Positions 7,478-16,278 of a DNA stretch of 64,000 nt are shown one piece after another; the stretch's first letter is position 1; each line of letters begins with the position of its first letter. Source of the DNA: CAYWXK01 sp964462515. Lineage in GTDB: Bacteria > Planctomycetota > Phycisphaerae > Sedimentisphaerales > Anaerobacaceae. The DNA lies in the NCBI GenBank assembly GCA_964462515.1, contig CAYWXK010000009.1, positions 38,667-102,666 of the forward strand, written 5' to 3'. The notes beneath the pieces are model-generated. The model saw only the letters and a program-made list of their open reading frames with translations, was not told the DNA's origin and did no database searches. Position numbers and translations under genes: made by a program.

Positions 7478-9955
7478 CTACCTTTCGCCGTCTGCACGCC
7501 ATTCGAGGATGCCGCCGGAAAAGTCTTGCTGCAATTGAACTTCCAGGCGAAGTGAATTGGTCTCGACGGCGTCAAATTTTGCTTCATTGAATTTATCTTT
7601 TGCTACACCATAGCCGGTAGCATTTATGACATCTTTCCACTGGTCGCCAGCCTTATATAGAACCCGCCAGGACTTTGGCACGCGGCAGCCGCCACCACCT
7701 GTATCGTCAAACCAGTAAACCTGGACATTAGAGATTTTTCTTGGCTGTTCGAAATCATACTGGACCCATTCGGTTGAGCCTTTGTGGTCCCACCAGGTAA
7801 ATCGAGGAATACTCTGGTCATTTGAACTCTGGGGCAGCAATCCATCACCGAGGGCATTAACCGTATCGTGTTCCCAGCAGTGCGAAGCGGTAGCGGGAAG
7901 CGGCGATGACGGCTGCAGCCACTCGTGGGCGTCAGGGCCTTCACCGATTATTGGAAATGATGAAATCCGCAGGCGAGCACAGCCCATCGGAATCAGCGTA
8001 ACAGTCTCGACCGGCTCAGCAGACTTGACAGGACTGGGCTGGAGCTTGCCGACCAGGCCCAGGTTGTCTTTTTGCCAGGCCGGAATCTTCCTGGCTTTGG
8101 TATGCAGCTCGATTGGAGCAGCGCCGGCTTCGAAGGGCTGGTTATCAGTGGGCCAGGTTTTGCGGACGACCTCAAACGATGAAGCTGGATTGCCCTCTTC
8201 GCCCCACAGCCCATAATTCCACGCCGTTGTGGGATGTATTTCCCAGGCGGGCCATTTGTCTGTGCCGCCGGCTCGAACATACTTTTCGCCAATCTTCAAT
8301 GAATATGTCAGCGGGCCACGGCTGACCGAGGCGCTATTTTGGTTCTTAGTCCATCTTGTAATTGTAATTTTTGCCGGCATTGTTAAAGTCAACCGGTCGC
8401 CGTCGGTCCAGGTCCGGTTGACCTCAAGGAACCAGCGATGAGCAGTTTCGGCACCAAACTCCACAGCTGTTTTGCCATTGATTGCCGCCTTGGGATTTTC
8501 GCACCAGCCGGGCACACGAAGATATAGCGGGAAGCGAACGGGTCTTGAAGTCTTGATAGTGAATCGGATATTCTCATCGAAGGGATAACGAGTTTCTTCG
8601 ACAATCGTAACCTCCGTTCCATCGCCGACTTTAGCGGTGACGCGGGAAGGAGCATACAGGACGGCGGCCAGGCCGTTGCCGGGGGTGGCCATCCAGAGGT
8701 GCTCGGTAAAATACGGCCAGCCGTGGGCGACGTTATGCTGACAGCAGCGATGGTCATAAGGGTTATAGAGAAACATTGGGCCGTCATTTTGCACACCGGG
8801 CGACTTATTATTACGGTCGGAAAGAATCTGATTCGGTGCAGTTAGATAACGCAGTGCCTTGAGGTCCGGCGTCATCGAGGCAGGCAGTGAGTTAAACGCC
8901 ACATCCTCGCAGCGGTCGGCCCATTTAGGGTCGCCGGTAACTTTAAGCAGCATCTCATCCGAGAGCATCATCTCAGCCATCGTGCAGGTTTCGGCGGCCT
9001 GCCGTGGGTCAACAAAACCCTCGCGGCAGTTTTCATCGGCCCCGTATAATCCGCCCGGCACCTGACCATAGATGCCTCTTACGGTATCGTAATTGCGTTC
9101 CGTGGCAGATAGGTGCTTTGGGTCTTTTGACTGCTGATAGAAAATAGCTGGGCCTCGGAAGCACTGCGAGATATTCACGCCGTGCCAACTGGCAACGCCG
9201 CCCGTCCAATCGGCGGTGTTACGATGTATCTTTTCAGCCAATTCGAGAAGCCATTTGTCACCGGTAAGATTATAGAGCCAATAAACGCTGGCGAGGTTGT
9301 CGCCGGCCCGCTGGTTCTGCCAGAACGGCTCAAGGAAATCTTCGTCTGGGATAGTCAGTTGCCATTTGAAGTATTTAGTCATCAGGTCGATAACACGTTT
9401 ATCGCCGGTATATTCATAGTAAGACTGCAGGATATTGAGCATTATCATATTTGGCCACAGGTCGGTCTTGCCTTTTATGTTAGTTAGATTGGAGCGAGGG
9501 CCAAAGTAACCATCCTCTCTCTGGCTGGTGATTGCGGCCTCAATCCACTGGCGGGTTTCTTTAATAATGCGCTGGTCGCCGAGGACATATCCGAGGTCGC
9601 CGAAGCCTTTTAGCCAGTATGGCAATTCTTCCCAGCCGCTGTGGCCTTCGCCTTTGAAGCTAAGCCAGGCGTTGTTTTCTTTTTTGAGGAACTGGCTTAT
9701 TTCAAGCAAACGGCCGCTAAATCCTTCTGTTTCAAGCTCAAGCTGTCTTTTGAGCCAGCCGTCGGGTCGGATAGCGCCAATCGGCAGCTTCATAAAGGGA
9801 CTTGGGGTCAAGGGTGGACGGTTGCCAACATAGAAGTCGTTTTTCAGCGCCGTGTCCGGCTGCTCAACAAGGCTAATATCCGTATTAGTAGAAGCGCAGC
9901 CGACAATAATGAGGCAAAATAGTAAGACCATACCAAATATCACATACTTAGACAT
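7478..9955 (-). CDS. GH127-like glycoside hydrolase lipoprotein (beta-L-arabinofuranosidase type) with discoidin-like C-terminus
   Basis: Predicted secreted, lipid-anchored glycosidase of 825 residues. The start at 9955 is fixed by AAGGAG 8 bases upstream and gives a lipoprotein signal, MSKYVIFGMVLLFCLIIVGC. The central (alpha/alpha)6 domain has the zinc/cysteine catalytic set of GH127/GH146: an ETC motif near residues 321-323 and the paired cysteines of HRCCQHN near residues 402-403. In the characterised Bifidobacterium enzyme these positions supply zinc ligands and the cysteine nucleophile. A beta-sandwich follows, then a discoidin-like (F5/8 type C) region with WVQYDFEQPRKISNVQVYWF and a final SLRLEVQLQQDFSGGILEW. 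Arabinofuranose is the family substrate; the actual substrate cannot be read from sequence. A possible promoter lies at 10061-10089. Confidence 0.85.
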   Translation of the reverse strand: MSKYVIFGMVLLFCLIIVGCASTNTDISLVEQPDTALKNDFYVGNRPPLTPSPFMKLPIGAIRPDGWLKRQLELETEGFSGRLLEISQFLKKENNAWLSFKGEGHSGWEELPYWLKGFGDLGYVLGDQRIIKETRQWIEAAITSQREDGYFGPRSNLTNIKGKTDLWPNMIMLNILQSYYEYTGDKRVIDLMTKYFKWQLTIPDEDFLEPFWQNQRAGDNLASVYWLYNLTGDKWLLELAEKIHRNTADWTGGVASWHGVNISQCFRGPAIFYQQSKDPKHLSATERNYDTVRGIYGQVPGGLYGADENCREGFVDPRQAAETCTMAEMMLSDEMLLKVTGDPKWADRCEDVAFNSLPASMTPDLKALRYLTAPNQILSDRNNKSPGVQNDGPMFLYNPYDHRCCQHNVAHGWPYFTEHLWMATPGNGLAAVLYAPSRVTAKVGDGTEVTIVEETRYPFDENIRFTIKTSRPVRFPLYLRVPGWCENPKAAINGKTAVEFGAETAHRWFLEVNRTWTDGDRLTLTMPAKITITRWTKNQNSASVSRGPLTYSLKIGEKYVRAGGTDKWPAWEIHPTTAWNYGLWGEEGNPASSFEVVRKTWPTDNQPFEAGAAPIELHTKARKIPAWQKDNLGLVGKLQPSPVKSAEPVETVTLIPMGCARLRISSFPIIGEGPDAHEWLQPSSPLPATASHCWEHDTVNALGDGLLPQSSNDQSIPRFTWWDHKGSTEWVQYDFEQPRKISNVQVYWFDDTGGGGCRVPKSWRVLYKAGDQWKDVINATGYGVAKDKFNEAKFDAVETNSLRLEVQLQQDFSGGILEWRADGER

Positions 9956-10340
9956 AAACTGCTCCTTAAGATTCAGAATCCCAAATTTCCTGTGGATTAA
10001 GATATCAATCAAGCTTTCCACATATAAATGTCTATCCTGGCAATAACATATAAAGCGGAAATTATAAACAAATACCAAAATTTTGCTAATAAAAAATAAC
10101 TGCTTTGTGCAATTCCTGAAAAAGAAGCACTACCAATTCAAGGTGGTTTCTGATATAATTACGTATAATACCCCAGTAAATTTGGACCGGTGAACAAATA
10201 ACGGGTATGAAAATGAGATATAGGTGATATTTAGAATTGATGTTTCGAGAACGCGCGTCTAACAATAATATAAACCAGGGCGATGGGTTATCATCTAAAA
10301 AATATACCTGTTTAGAATATAAGTTTGTAAGGATAGGACA
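9956..10340. other. intergenic region between divergent genes
   Basis: 385 bases without a gene separate the GH127-like gene (minus) and a small lipoprotein gene (plus). It holds the AAGGAG ribosome-binding site for the former at about 9963-9968, a likely promoter for it at 10061-10089, and an A/T-rich segment 10140-10180 with two TATAAT-like boxes (ATATAAT and TATAATA) that lack a good -35 element. No RNA motif was recognised. Confidence 0.5.
10061..10089 (-). promoter_or_regulatory. probable sigma70-type promoter for the GH127-like gene
   Basis: On the minus strand TTAGCA (4 of 6 consensus) is followed after 17 bases by a perfect TATAAT. Transcription would start near 10054, giving a leader of about 100 bases before the ATG at 9955. 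Confidence 0.5.
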
Positions 10341-10769
10341 ATGAAAGTAGATAGTATGGATACTTCAGAAAGACAAGCTCGGGTCTGCGGTAAAGGAACG
10401 GATATGGTAAATACAGGACGAGTTATCGCGACATTTTTGGCAGCTCTGGTTATCTTTTGTGGAACGGCTGTTGTTTTGAGTGGCTGTGGTTTAGACAACA
10501 TAAAAGTTCTAACATTTGGCGGCTATGAGCATCAGGACCTCAGCAATTCAATCCACAAATCAACAATTCTACAACAGGCAAAAGAATTAGCCAACAGCAG
10601 CAAGCCGGAAGATTGGCGGACCGCAGCAAAATACTATGGCTCGCTCGGAATGCTCGACGAGATGGATGAGTGCATACGGAAATACGTGGAAAAGGAGCCG
10701 GAAGCAGGAAGAAGCCTTATTTACACAGGGGAGCAGATTCATAAATTCTACGAAGGCAAACGCAAGTAG
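10341..10769 (+). CDS. small putative lipoprotein, function unknown
   Basis: 142 residues if read from 10341, or 121 from the Met at 10404. The second start gives a classical lipoprotein signal with a hydrophobic core (VIATFLAALVIFCGTAVV) and lipobox LSGC, and has AAAGGA 6 bases upstream; the first start also has AAGGATAGGA in front, so the choice is open. The mature part is short and helical (SKPEDWRTAAKYYGSLGMLDE and ECIRKYVEKEPEAGRS), compatible with a single tetratricopeptide-like hairpin. It is transcribed alone, divergent from the GH127-like gene and convergent with the FG-GAP gene. No family was recognised. Confidence 0.7.
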   Translation: MKVDSMDTSERQARVCGKGTDMVNTGRVIATFLAALVIFCGTAVVLSGCGLDNIKVLTFGGYEHQDLSNSIHKSTILQQAKELANSSKPEDWRTAAKYYGSLGMLDEMDECIRKYVEKEPEAGRSLIYTGEQIHKFYEGKRK

Positions 10770-10835
10770 CCGGATGCAATGAACGATTCCACCACACCCC
10801 GATACATAGGGGGCGGGCTACGGAGAATAGACAAA

Positions 10836-12035
10836 TCAGGGGATAATAACGCCTGCAAGCCAGTTTTCGACAAGCTGCTGGAGGTCATCGTAATCAACGT
10901 AGCCATCATTGCCGGCCAGGTCGGCGCCGCCGCATTTGACGCAGCCTGTCTGCTGCCAGTAGTTAGCAAATAGCGCAAAATCTATGAAGTCCACATCGTA
11001 GTCCTTGTCTAAATCGCCGACTTGAGGAATGCTCTGATAAAGATGCACCTTTCCATCGCTTACTCCGATAAGGACATCGAGGTAACCATCGCCTGTCCAG
11101 TCGCATACGAAAGGTCTTGTCCGCGGCGAGCCTGGGATTGCAATCGGAACGCCGTTGGATTCGACAAGCAAGTAATTTGAAAAGAGTGGTGCCTCATCTG
11201 TGCCCACATTGCTATAAAATAATAATTGGCCATTGGTAGTGGGGGGGGTATTGGTATTGCCGGTGAGAAGGTCTTTTTTGCCATCGCCATCTAAATCTAA
11301 AACTACCGGACTTGAACGCTGTCCAGTCACAACCAGGTCCGAAAGAGGTGGGCCAGCCAATTGTGCAAATATTTTGACAAGAAAATCTGGGGCGGTGTCA
11401 GTTCCTTCATTTATGAATATATGAATCTTGCCATCGAGTGCTCCGACGACAAGGTCTTTTTTGCCGTCATTATTCCAGTCCACAACATAAGGAGTTGCCC
11501 GGTCTCCCACGTCAATATCCACCTTTGAAGCGGGCTGGCCGACTTTAAGCAATGTTCCGCCATCAAAGGTCGGAGTTTCGTCGGTGCCGATATTCAGGAA
11601 TATTTTGATTGTGCCATTTGCGTGGCCGACAAGAAGGTCTTTGCTGGCATCTGCATCCCAATAGACCACCCGAGGAAAACAGCCCATACAGCCAGATGCT
11701 GTGCAGGTCAGGTCAAGGGGCGGGTCGCCAGACTGTGCATAAAAAAAGGTAGTAAACTGAGGATTGGGTTCGGTTCCAACATTAAGATATACACGGACTT
11801 TGCCTGGGGAACTGGGGGTAGCACCCTGGCCCTGGCCGATGACCAGGTCCTTGAGGTTATCATTATTCCAGTCCACAAAGGACGGCACGGAGTAGCCAGG
11901 AACTACGATGTCAACGCCGTTGGCTTTAACGAGCTCCTCAGGCCCCAGATTGAGCAGCAAATCGTTGGCAAATCCCTGGCTTGTAAATACCATAAGGACG
12001 CAAACGACAAACGGCACCAGCATTACAGTTTTCAT
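10836..12035 (-). CDS. secreted FG-GAP/VCBS repeat protein with dockerin-like C-terminus
   Basis: 399 residues with a signal peptide (MKTVMLVPFVVCVLMVFTSQ then GFAN). The body is a run of FG-GAP/VCBS-type beta-propeller repeats, each with a calcium-loop pattern such as DWNNDNLKDLVIGQ, DADASKDLLVGHANG, DWNNDGKKDLVVG, DLDGDGKKDLLTG and DWTGDGYLDVLIG. The last 60 residues form a dockerin-like pair of EF-hand segments (GDLDKDYDVDFIDFALFANY and GNDGYVDYDDLQQLVENWL) separated by a small Cys-x-x-Cys insert. The repeats suggest an extracellular or surface adhesion or scaffolding role; no enzyme motif is present. The tail is shared with proteins at 34913-36817 and 43633-44265 and, out of frame, with the GH2 gene. 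Confidence 0.85.
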   Translation of the reverse strand: MKTVMLVPFVVCVLMVFTSQGFANDLLLNLGPEELVKANGVDIVVPGYSVPSFVDWNNDNLKDLVIGQGQGATPSSPGKVRVYLNVGTEPNPQFTTFFYAQSGDPPLDLTCTASGCMGCFPRVVYWDADASKDLLVGHANGTIKIFLNIGTDETPTFDGGTLLKVGQPASKVDIDVGDRATPYVVDWNNDGKKDLVVGALDGKIHIFINEGTDTAPDFLVKIFAQLAGPPLSDLVVTGQRSSPVVLDLDGDGKKDLLTGNTNTPPTTNGQLLFYSNVGTDEAPLFSNYLLVESNGVPIAIPGSPRTRPFVCDWTGDGYLDVLIGVSDGKVHLYQSIPQVGDLDKDYDVDFIDFALFANYWQQTGCVKCGGADLAGNDGYVDYDDLQQLVENWLAGVIIP

Positions 12036-12330
12036 CTTCTACCTCCCCTTGAGCGTTCGCACATCCACTAATTATTTACGAAATAACCACTCTTCCGTGA
12101 GCTTTGACATTTATTATATTAGTATATCCGATTTAGAAAAAAATGTCAAGGAAAACCGCTGCAACATCGGAAGGTAATGTTGTTTCAACTACTCAATCAT
12201 ATTTATTATAGGTCTTTTGAATTTTAATGCACAAGGCAAGAAAGTTATTTGAAAAACATTTTGGCAAAAACTACATAAATATCGGCGCAGGAAAAGTAAT
12301 AGCCATAACAGACTTGCAATGAAACCATTT

Positions 12331-12447
12331 TTATTTTTCACGCGCATCGAGACGGCGGCGAATAGCTCGCAATTGCTTATCCAGGTAAAATAGATAGGCA
12401 AAATAAACCAGCCACGTTACTGTAAAAGCTAAACAAAGATAACGCAT
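12331..12447 (-). CDS. ccmD: CcmD-like small membrane protein
   Basis: A 38-residue open frame: one membrane helix (LAFTVTWLVYFAYLFYL) followed by a basic, charged amphipathic tail (DKQLRAIRRRLDARE). This is the expected CcmD layout, a single helix plus a cytoplasmic basic tail. CcmD helps the CcmABC transporter release haem-loaded CcmE. The ATG at 12447 has AGGAG 9 bases upstream, and the gene lies 58 bases after ccmC, the usual place. Because of its size it would be missed by length-filtered gene callers. Confidence 0.8.
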   Translation of the reverse strand: MRYLCLAFTVTWLVYFAYLFYLDKQLRAIRRRLDAREK

Positions 12448-12505
12448 CGACAAAATCTCCTATAACGAAACTTCAAGCTAAAAGCGAAAAACTTAAAACG
12501 GGAAA

Positions 12506-13144
12506 TCATTGATTTTGCTCGCGATTCAACGTGATTTGATTTATGCTTTTTAGTGTATCCGTTCTGAGCCAAATCAATACTGTTGCCAGAAGTAATGTTG
12601 CGCTGATGGCCAGGATGAAGGCTGCATTTTGCCAGCCGCTTTCAAAGGTAAAATTTGGCCAGTGAATGTCAGGAATAAAGCGAGCGCTAATATATACGAG
12701 AGGGACATCAATAAAAGTGATAATTCCGAAGACAGAACAGATTTGCCCTTTTCGCTGCTGGCTGGATAGACCCGCTCTTAATATCAAATAAGCAACATAC
12801 AAGAACCACAACATCGCCGAGCTAATCAGCCGCAGACTCGGCGTCCACCACGTGCCCCAGGTAGCATACGCAAAAATTGAGCCTGTTGCGTTCAAGGCCG
12901 TTGCAAAGACAAATCCGACCTCGCCACAAGCGGCTGCAATGTTGTCCCACATTAGATTTTTTGTTCTTAAATACGCCAGCGAGCAGATAAATAGCACCGT
13001 AAAACAGGCCAGTGAGCAAATCCCTGCCGGCACGTGAATATAAATTATGTTGTACTCTACAGGCTCAACCGCTGCGACTGTGCAAGCCAGCAAGCCTGAA
13101 ATTACTATCAGGCAAAAACTAAGGCACAAAAAAAATAACCGCAT
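12506..13144 (-). CDS. ccmC: haem exporter/handling protein CcmC
   Basis: Inner-membrane protein of cytochrome c maturation System I that presents haem to CcmE. The 212 residues form about six membrane helices. The tryptophan-rich haem motif is WGTWW at residues 96-100, flanked by the expected axial histidines H37 (in YIHVPAG) and H161 (in DIHWPNF). It follows ccmB by 8 bases and precedes the small ccmD. The start codon at 13144 is ATG, giving a hydrophobic N-terminus. Confidence 0.93.
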   Translation of the reverse strand: MRLFFLCLSFCLIVISGLLACTVAAVEPVEYNIIYIHVPAGICSLACFTVLFICSLAYLRTKNLMWDNIAAACGEVGFVFATALNATGSIFAYATWGTWWTPSLRLISSAMLWFLYVAYLILRAGLSSQQRKGQICSVFGIITFIDVPLVYISARFIPDIHWPNFTFESGWQNAAFILAISATLLLATVLIWLRTDTLKSINQITLNREQNQ

Positions 13145-13152
13145 ATTTCTTC

Positions 13153-13809
13153 CTACTGTTTTATTACAACACCGAATAACAACCAGCAGACCGTAACAAA
13201 AATTGCATCGAATGCCGTCATATATCCAATAGCTCCTTTGAAGTCCGCCACTATATTGAATAGCGTTTGGCTATTTGCAGGACTAAATAATAATAGCAGG
13301 GCAAAAACAGCCGGTATCATCATCGGCATAAGCACAGCCATCACAAGGACTCCGAGAAGCAGGTTCGTTGCCCCGACCTCGTGAACAATGCAGCCCAACA
13401 GCGTGCCGACGCTTGAGATACCGATATTGCCGAGCAGCAGCACGATAATTAACTCAAGCCATCTTCCCTCTATGCTTACGTTGAAAAGCATAAGGACTAC
13501 AGGGACAGTAACTATTTCAAAAATACACATCAGGGCTATATTTACCAGTAATTTCGCAATGTAGATGTTGCCGGCATCCGTTGTCGCAAGTAATAGAGAG
13601 CTTATGCAATCATTTTCCTGCTCAACGGCAAAACTTTTATCGCTGGCCAAAATTCCGGAGAATAATAGTGCTGTGAACAATACTGCGCTGGCTATAAACG
13701 GCGCATCTGAAGACATTGCACCGGTCGCCAGGCGGAAAATCCAGGCGATAAGGATTCCGAGGCAGATCTGCGTAGGAAGCAGTTGCTTTGTCCTTAACTC
13801 AACAACCAA
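13153..13809 (-). CDS. ccmB: haem exporter permease CcmB (start codon uncertain)
   Basis: Membrane permease of the CcmABC complex; six hydrophobic segments and the usual length (218 residues from the TTG at 13809). The N-terminus is odd. Reading upstream in frame gives IRAIFVKDLVVELRTKQ, matching the conserved start of the family, yet there is no ATG, GTG or TTG before it. The TTG at 13809 would cut the family motif and has no Shine-Dalgarno sequence. A CTG at 13852-13854 has GAGGA 7 bases before it and would add 15 residues while overlapping the end of ccmA by 25 bases. The true start is probably this CTG or another rare codon. Confidence 0.9.
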   Translation of the reverse strand: MVVELRTKQLLPTQICLGILIAWIFRLATGAMSSDAPFIASAVLFTALLFSGILASDKSFAVEQENDCISSLLLATTDAGNIYIAKLLVNIALMCIFEIVTVPVVLMLFNVSIEGRWLELIIVLLLGNIGISSVGTLLGCIVHEVGATNLLLGVLVMAVLMPMMIPAVFALLLLFSPANSQTLFNIVADFKGAIGYMTAFDAIFVTVCWLLFGVVIKQ

Positions 13810-13829
13810 ATCTTTAACAAATATGGCTC

Positions 13830-14591
13830 TTATTGTGTCTGTGATGTTACCCAGGTATTTATCCTCGCATACGACAGATAATCTCTGGCAAACGCTGCGG
13901 TGTCTAACTCGCAGACCTTTGCATTAAAAATGAATTTTTGCTCATCTAAAACCGCAATTTGCTCACAACACTGAAAAGATAGATTGACATTATGAGTTGC
14001 CATAATAATAGCGCCGCCGTCATCTTTGAATTTATGTAATAAGGCGACAAGCTGCTTACTTGCGTCGGCATCCAAACCGGTAAATGGTTCGTCCGCCAGC
14101 AGAACGGCCGGGCTATTGACAATCGCTCTTGCGATAGATAACCGCTGCATCATCCCGCGAGAAAGGATACCTGCCTTATCATAACGATATGGCAATAGTC
14201 CTGATTGCTCCAAAAGCCTTTGTATAAGAGCTTTATTATCTTTGATGCCATTTAACTTTGCAAAGAATTGCAGATTTTCGAGGGCCGTTAATTGCGGATA
14301 GACCATACTTTTATGAAATATGGCTCCGAGATTTGCTTTTGCCTGTTGCGGGTGCGTTTTTACATCGAACCCGCAAATTCGCACCACACCTGCATCCGGC
14401 TGTAGAAGCCCGGCAATTAAACGAAGCAGCGTGGTTTTGCCGGCCGCATTGGCACCACATACGCAAAGTCCCTGCCCGCCTGCCAACCGGAAGTTTATGT
14501 CCTTGAGCACAATCTGGCTGCCAAATGACTTGCATAGGCCTGCGACATCAACCGCAGGTGTGTCTGGAGACTTTTGTAATTTTTCGTGCAT
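13830..14591 (-). CDS. ccmA: haem exporter ATPase CcmA
   Basis: ATP-binding subunit of the CcmABC complex, which uses ATP hydrolysis to release haem-bound CcmE. The 253 residues contain the Walker A GANAAGKTT (46-54), a variant signature LSRGMMQR (143-150), Walker B VLLADEP with the catalytic E168, and the switch histidine in MATHN. The N-terminal 12 residues are an extension compared with many CcmA proteins. It lies 42 bases after ccmE and overlaps or abuts ccmB. The general ABC fold is certain; the assignment to haem handling comes from its ccmE, ccmB and ccmC neighbours. Confidence 0.93.
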   Translation of the reverse strand: MHEKLQKSPDTPAVDVAGLCKSFGSQIVLKDINFRLAGGQGLCVCGANAAGKTTLLRLIAGLLQPDAGVVRICGFDVKTHPQQAKANLGAIFHKSMVYPQLTALENLQFFAKLNGIKDNKALIQRLLEQSGLLPYRYDKAGILSRGMMQRLSIARAIVNSPAVLLADEPFTGLDADASKQLVALLHKFKDDGGAIIMATHNVNLSFQCCEQIAVLDEQKFIFNAKVCELDTAAFARDYLSYARINTWVTSQTQ

Positions 14592-14633
14592 ACTTTTGCG
14601 ACTGATAATATCCGCTCTTTGATTTGCAAGATG

Positions 14634-15089
14634 CTACTTATCAGCCAGCTCTGGATTTAGTTTTACCCTGTATTTTGATTCGCAGCGAGTCAAAATCTTT
14701 TTGGCTTCAAATGCCCCGTCTGCTGAAATCCTGCCTTCGACAACGACATCTCTATCGGCAGAAAAGTTTTTCGGCGCCGCGCCGGAGAACCTGACTGCCA
14801 CTGATTTATTTTGCCCCATAAGCTCAAAATCAAGCTGCATCTTCTGGGCATTATGCACAATACTACCGGCTTTTACCCTGCCGGCCAGACGAATAACACC
14901 GTTACGGATGGACTGGGGTGCTTGGGTATCGCTACCTTGCGGCGATTTGCCGGATTCACTCTCAACAAACTCATCGACAGTATAATAATACACCCAGGAA
15001 GATTCGCCTGTCTGGTAAAGCAAATATGCACTTGCTGCGCCAATGACAATCACGGCGATAAGGACCTTTCTTATTGTTCCAGCGTTCAT
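14634..15089 (-). CDS. ccmE: haem chaperone CcmE, CxxxY variant
   Basis: Periplasm-facing, membrane-anchored haem chaperone of cytochrome c maturation, first gene of the ccm operon. Residues 7-25 form the N-terminal anchor and the rest an OB-fold (for example NGVIRLAGRVKAGSIV and RDVVVEGRISADGAFEAKKI). The usual haem-binding histidine is absent: the motif is TRCESKY, with C136 and Y140, the CxxxY arrangement reported for CcmE of archaea and Desulfovibrio-type bacteria, in which haem attaches to cysteine. A serine-rich insert (about residues 42-60) is not typical. An AAGG precedes the ATG. No ccmF, ccmG or ccmH is in this cluster. Confidence 0.9.
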   Translation of the reverse strand: MNAGTIRKVLIAVIVIGAASAYLLYQTGESSWVYYYTVDEFVESESGKSPQGSDTQAPQSIRNGVIRLAGRVKAGSIVHNAQKMQLDFELMGQNKSVAVRFSGAAPKNFSADRDVVVEGRISADGAFEAKKILTRCESKYRVKLNPELADK

Positions 15090-15208
15090 TTGGGACCTTC
15101 TGAAAAAACCAATTTAGATGGTTACCAATCTACGCAAAATTGCGGATAATTGCAATACTGCAAATCCAGACATACAGGGAAAACGACTTAGCCGGCAGAA
15201 TTGTTTGC

Positions 15209-15237
15209 TTGACAAAACGAACCGATTGGTCAATAAT
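15209..15237 (+). promoter_or_regulatory. sigma70-type promoter for the FHA-GAF gene
   Basis: A perfect TTGACA is followed after 17 bases by AATAAT. Transcription should begin near 15244, giving a leader of about 30 bases before the ATG at 15276 (or 17 before the alternative TTG at 15261). Confidence 0.65.
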
Positions 15238-15275
15238 CAAGTAAAAAGGTTAGAGAATAATTGAGTGGGAAACAA

Positions 15276-16136
15276 ATGCGGCTTATTGTAAAACAAGAAG
15301 GTCGCACCATAAACGAGCTGCGCTTCAGCGAAGGGCCTATCTATATCGGCAGGCACGAGCACAGCCAGATTTTGCTGCCGGATAGGGCGGTATCGAGGCA
15401 GCACGCTGTGATTTTTACCACGGCAGACGGAAAATGGATGCTTGAGGACCTGGACTCGGCTAACAAAACATATCTAAACGATAAGGCAATCCATAAGACC
15501 GAAATCAAGTCCGGCGACCAGATTCGCATAGCCGACTTTATAATCGAAATTCATTTAGAAGCGGACGTTGAGACCAACAAAGCAATTCAATTAGAAGATA
15601 CTCTCGTAACAACTTCTCCCAAGCCGCAGATTATAGTAAGGAGACCAGATGCCGAGCATGCCCCGGACATCAAGTTACCTGCCAGAAGGGCAAAGGATTT
15701 TCTGGACGCTACCGAGGCAATCTGCAAGGCGGGCGGCCCGGATGAAATGCTCAAGACTCTATTGACCATCGTGCTAAATCAGTTCGGCGCATCCCGCGCC
15801 TGGTGTGCGCTGAGGAATGAGCCGAAGGGTCCGATGGCCTCTCACACAGGCAAAACAAGCACTGGCGAAAAGGTTGAGCTAAACGATATAAAACTCGGTG
15901 CAAAAATTACCCAGGCAGTTGAAAAAGCCCAGTTCTTGCTTTTGCCGCAGGTTCCGGAGCAAATGCAACAACAAGGTGTGCGCTCTGCAATGATAGCGCC
16001 TATTATGAACCCGGACGGGTGTTTTGGCGTGATATATGTGGACAACAGCACAGACCAACAGCCATATACTCTGAGCGACCTGGATTACCTTATGATGCTG
16101 GCTATTCACACAGCCGCTATACTTGAGAACTTCTGA
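15276..16136 (+). CDS. FHA domain-GAF domain protein
   Basis: Cytoplasmic signalling protein of 286 residues. Residues 1-90 form an FHA (phosphothreonine-binding) domain with the expected motifs: GPIYIGRHEHSQILLPDRAV then SRQHAVI, and the later strand containing LEDLDSANKTYLND. After a linker, residues 130-285 form a GAF domain (DFLDATEAICKA, ASRAWCALRN, SAMIAPIMNPDGCFGVIYVD). No kinase, cyclase or transcription effector domain is attached, so it probably senses or adapts rather than outputs by itself. The ATG at 15276 starts right at the domain; a TTG at 15261 is possible. The next plus-strand gene is the GH2 enzyme, and a copy of this gene's last codons lies beyond it at 20356-20382. Confidence 0.88.
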   Translation: MRLIVKQEGRTINELRFSEGPIYIGRHEHSQILLPDRAVSRQHAVIFTTADGKWMLEDLDSANKTYLNDKAIHKTEIKSGDQIRIADFIIEIHLEADVETNKAIQLEDTLVTTSPKPQIIVRRPDAEHAPDIKLPARRAKDFLDATEAICKAGGPDEMLKTLLTIVLNQFGASRAWCALRNEPKGPMASHTGKTSTGEKVELNDIKLGAKITQAVEKAQFLLLPQVPEQMQQQGVRSAMIAPIMNPDGCFGVIYVDNSTDQQPYTLSDLDYLMMLAIHTAAILENF

Positions 16137-16278
16137 CCTTCTTCACTGCCGTAAGGCATCCTGTGGAGGGCTGAAAGTTGATACGATGGAGTCTCGCTTC
16201 AGTAGAAATGACAGACTATCGTTTTGTTAAATCAACACTTATAGTCAAATCGAGTAAATTGTAGTGGAGACTAATAAA

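Noticed and set aside
12189..12401. 70-codon open frame on the minus strand
   Set aside because: It is in a different frame from the CcmD-like gene, has no good ribosome-binding site and overlaps it; the 38-residue CcmD frame fits the operon better.
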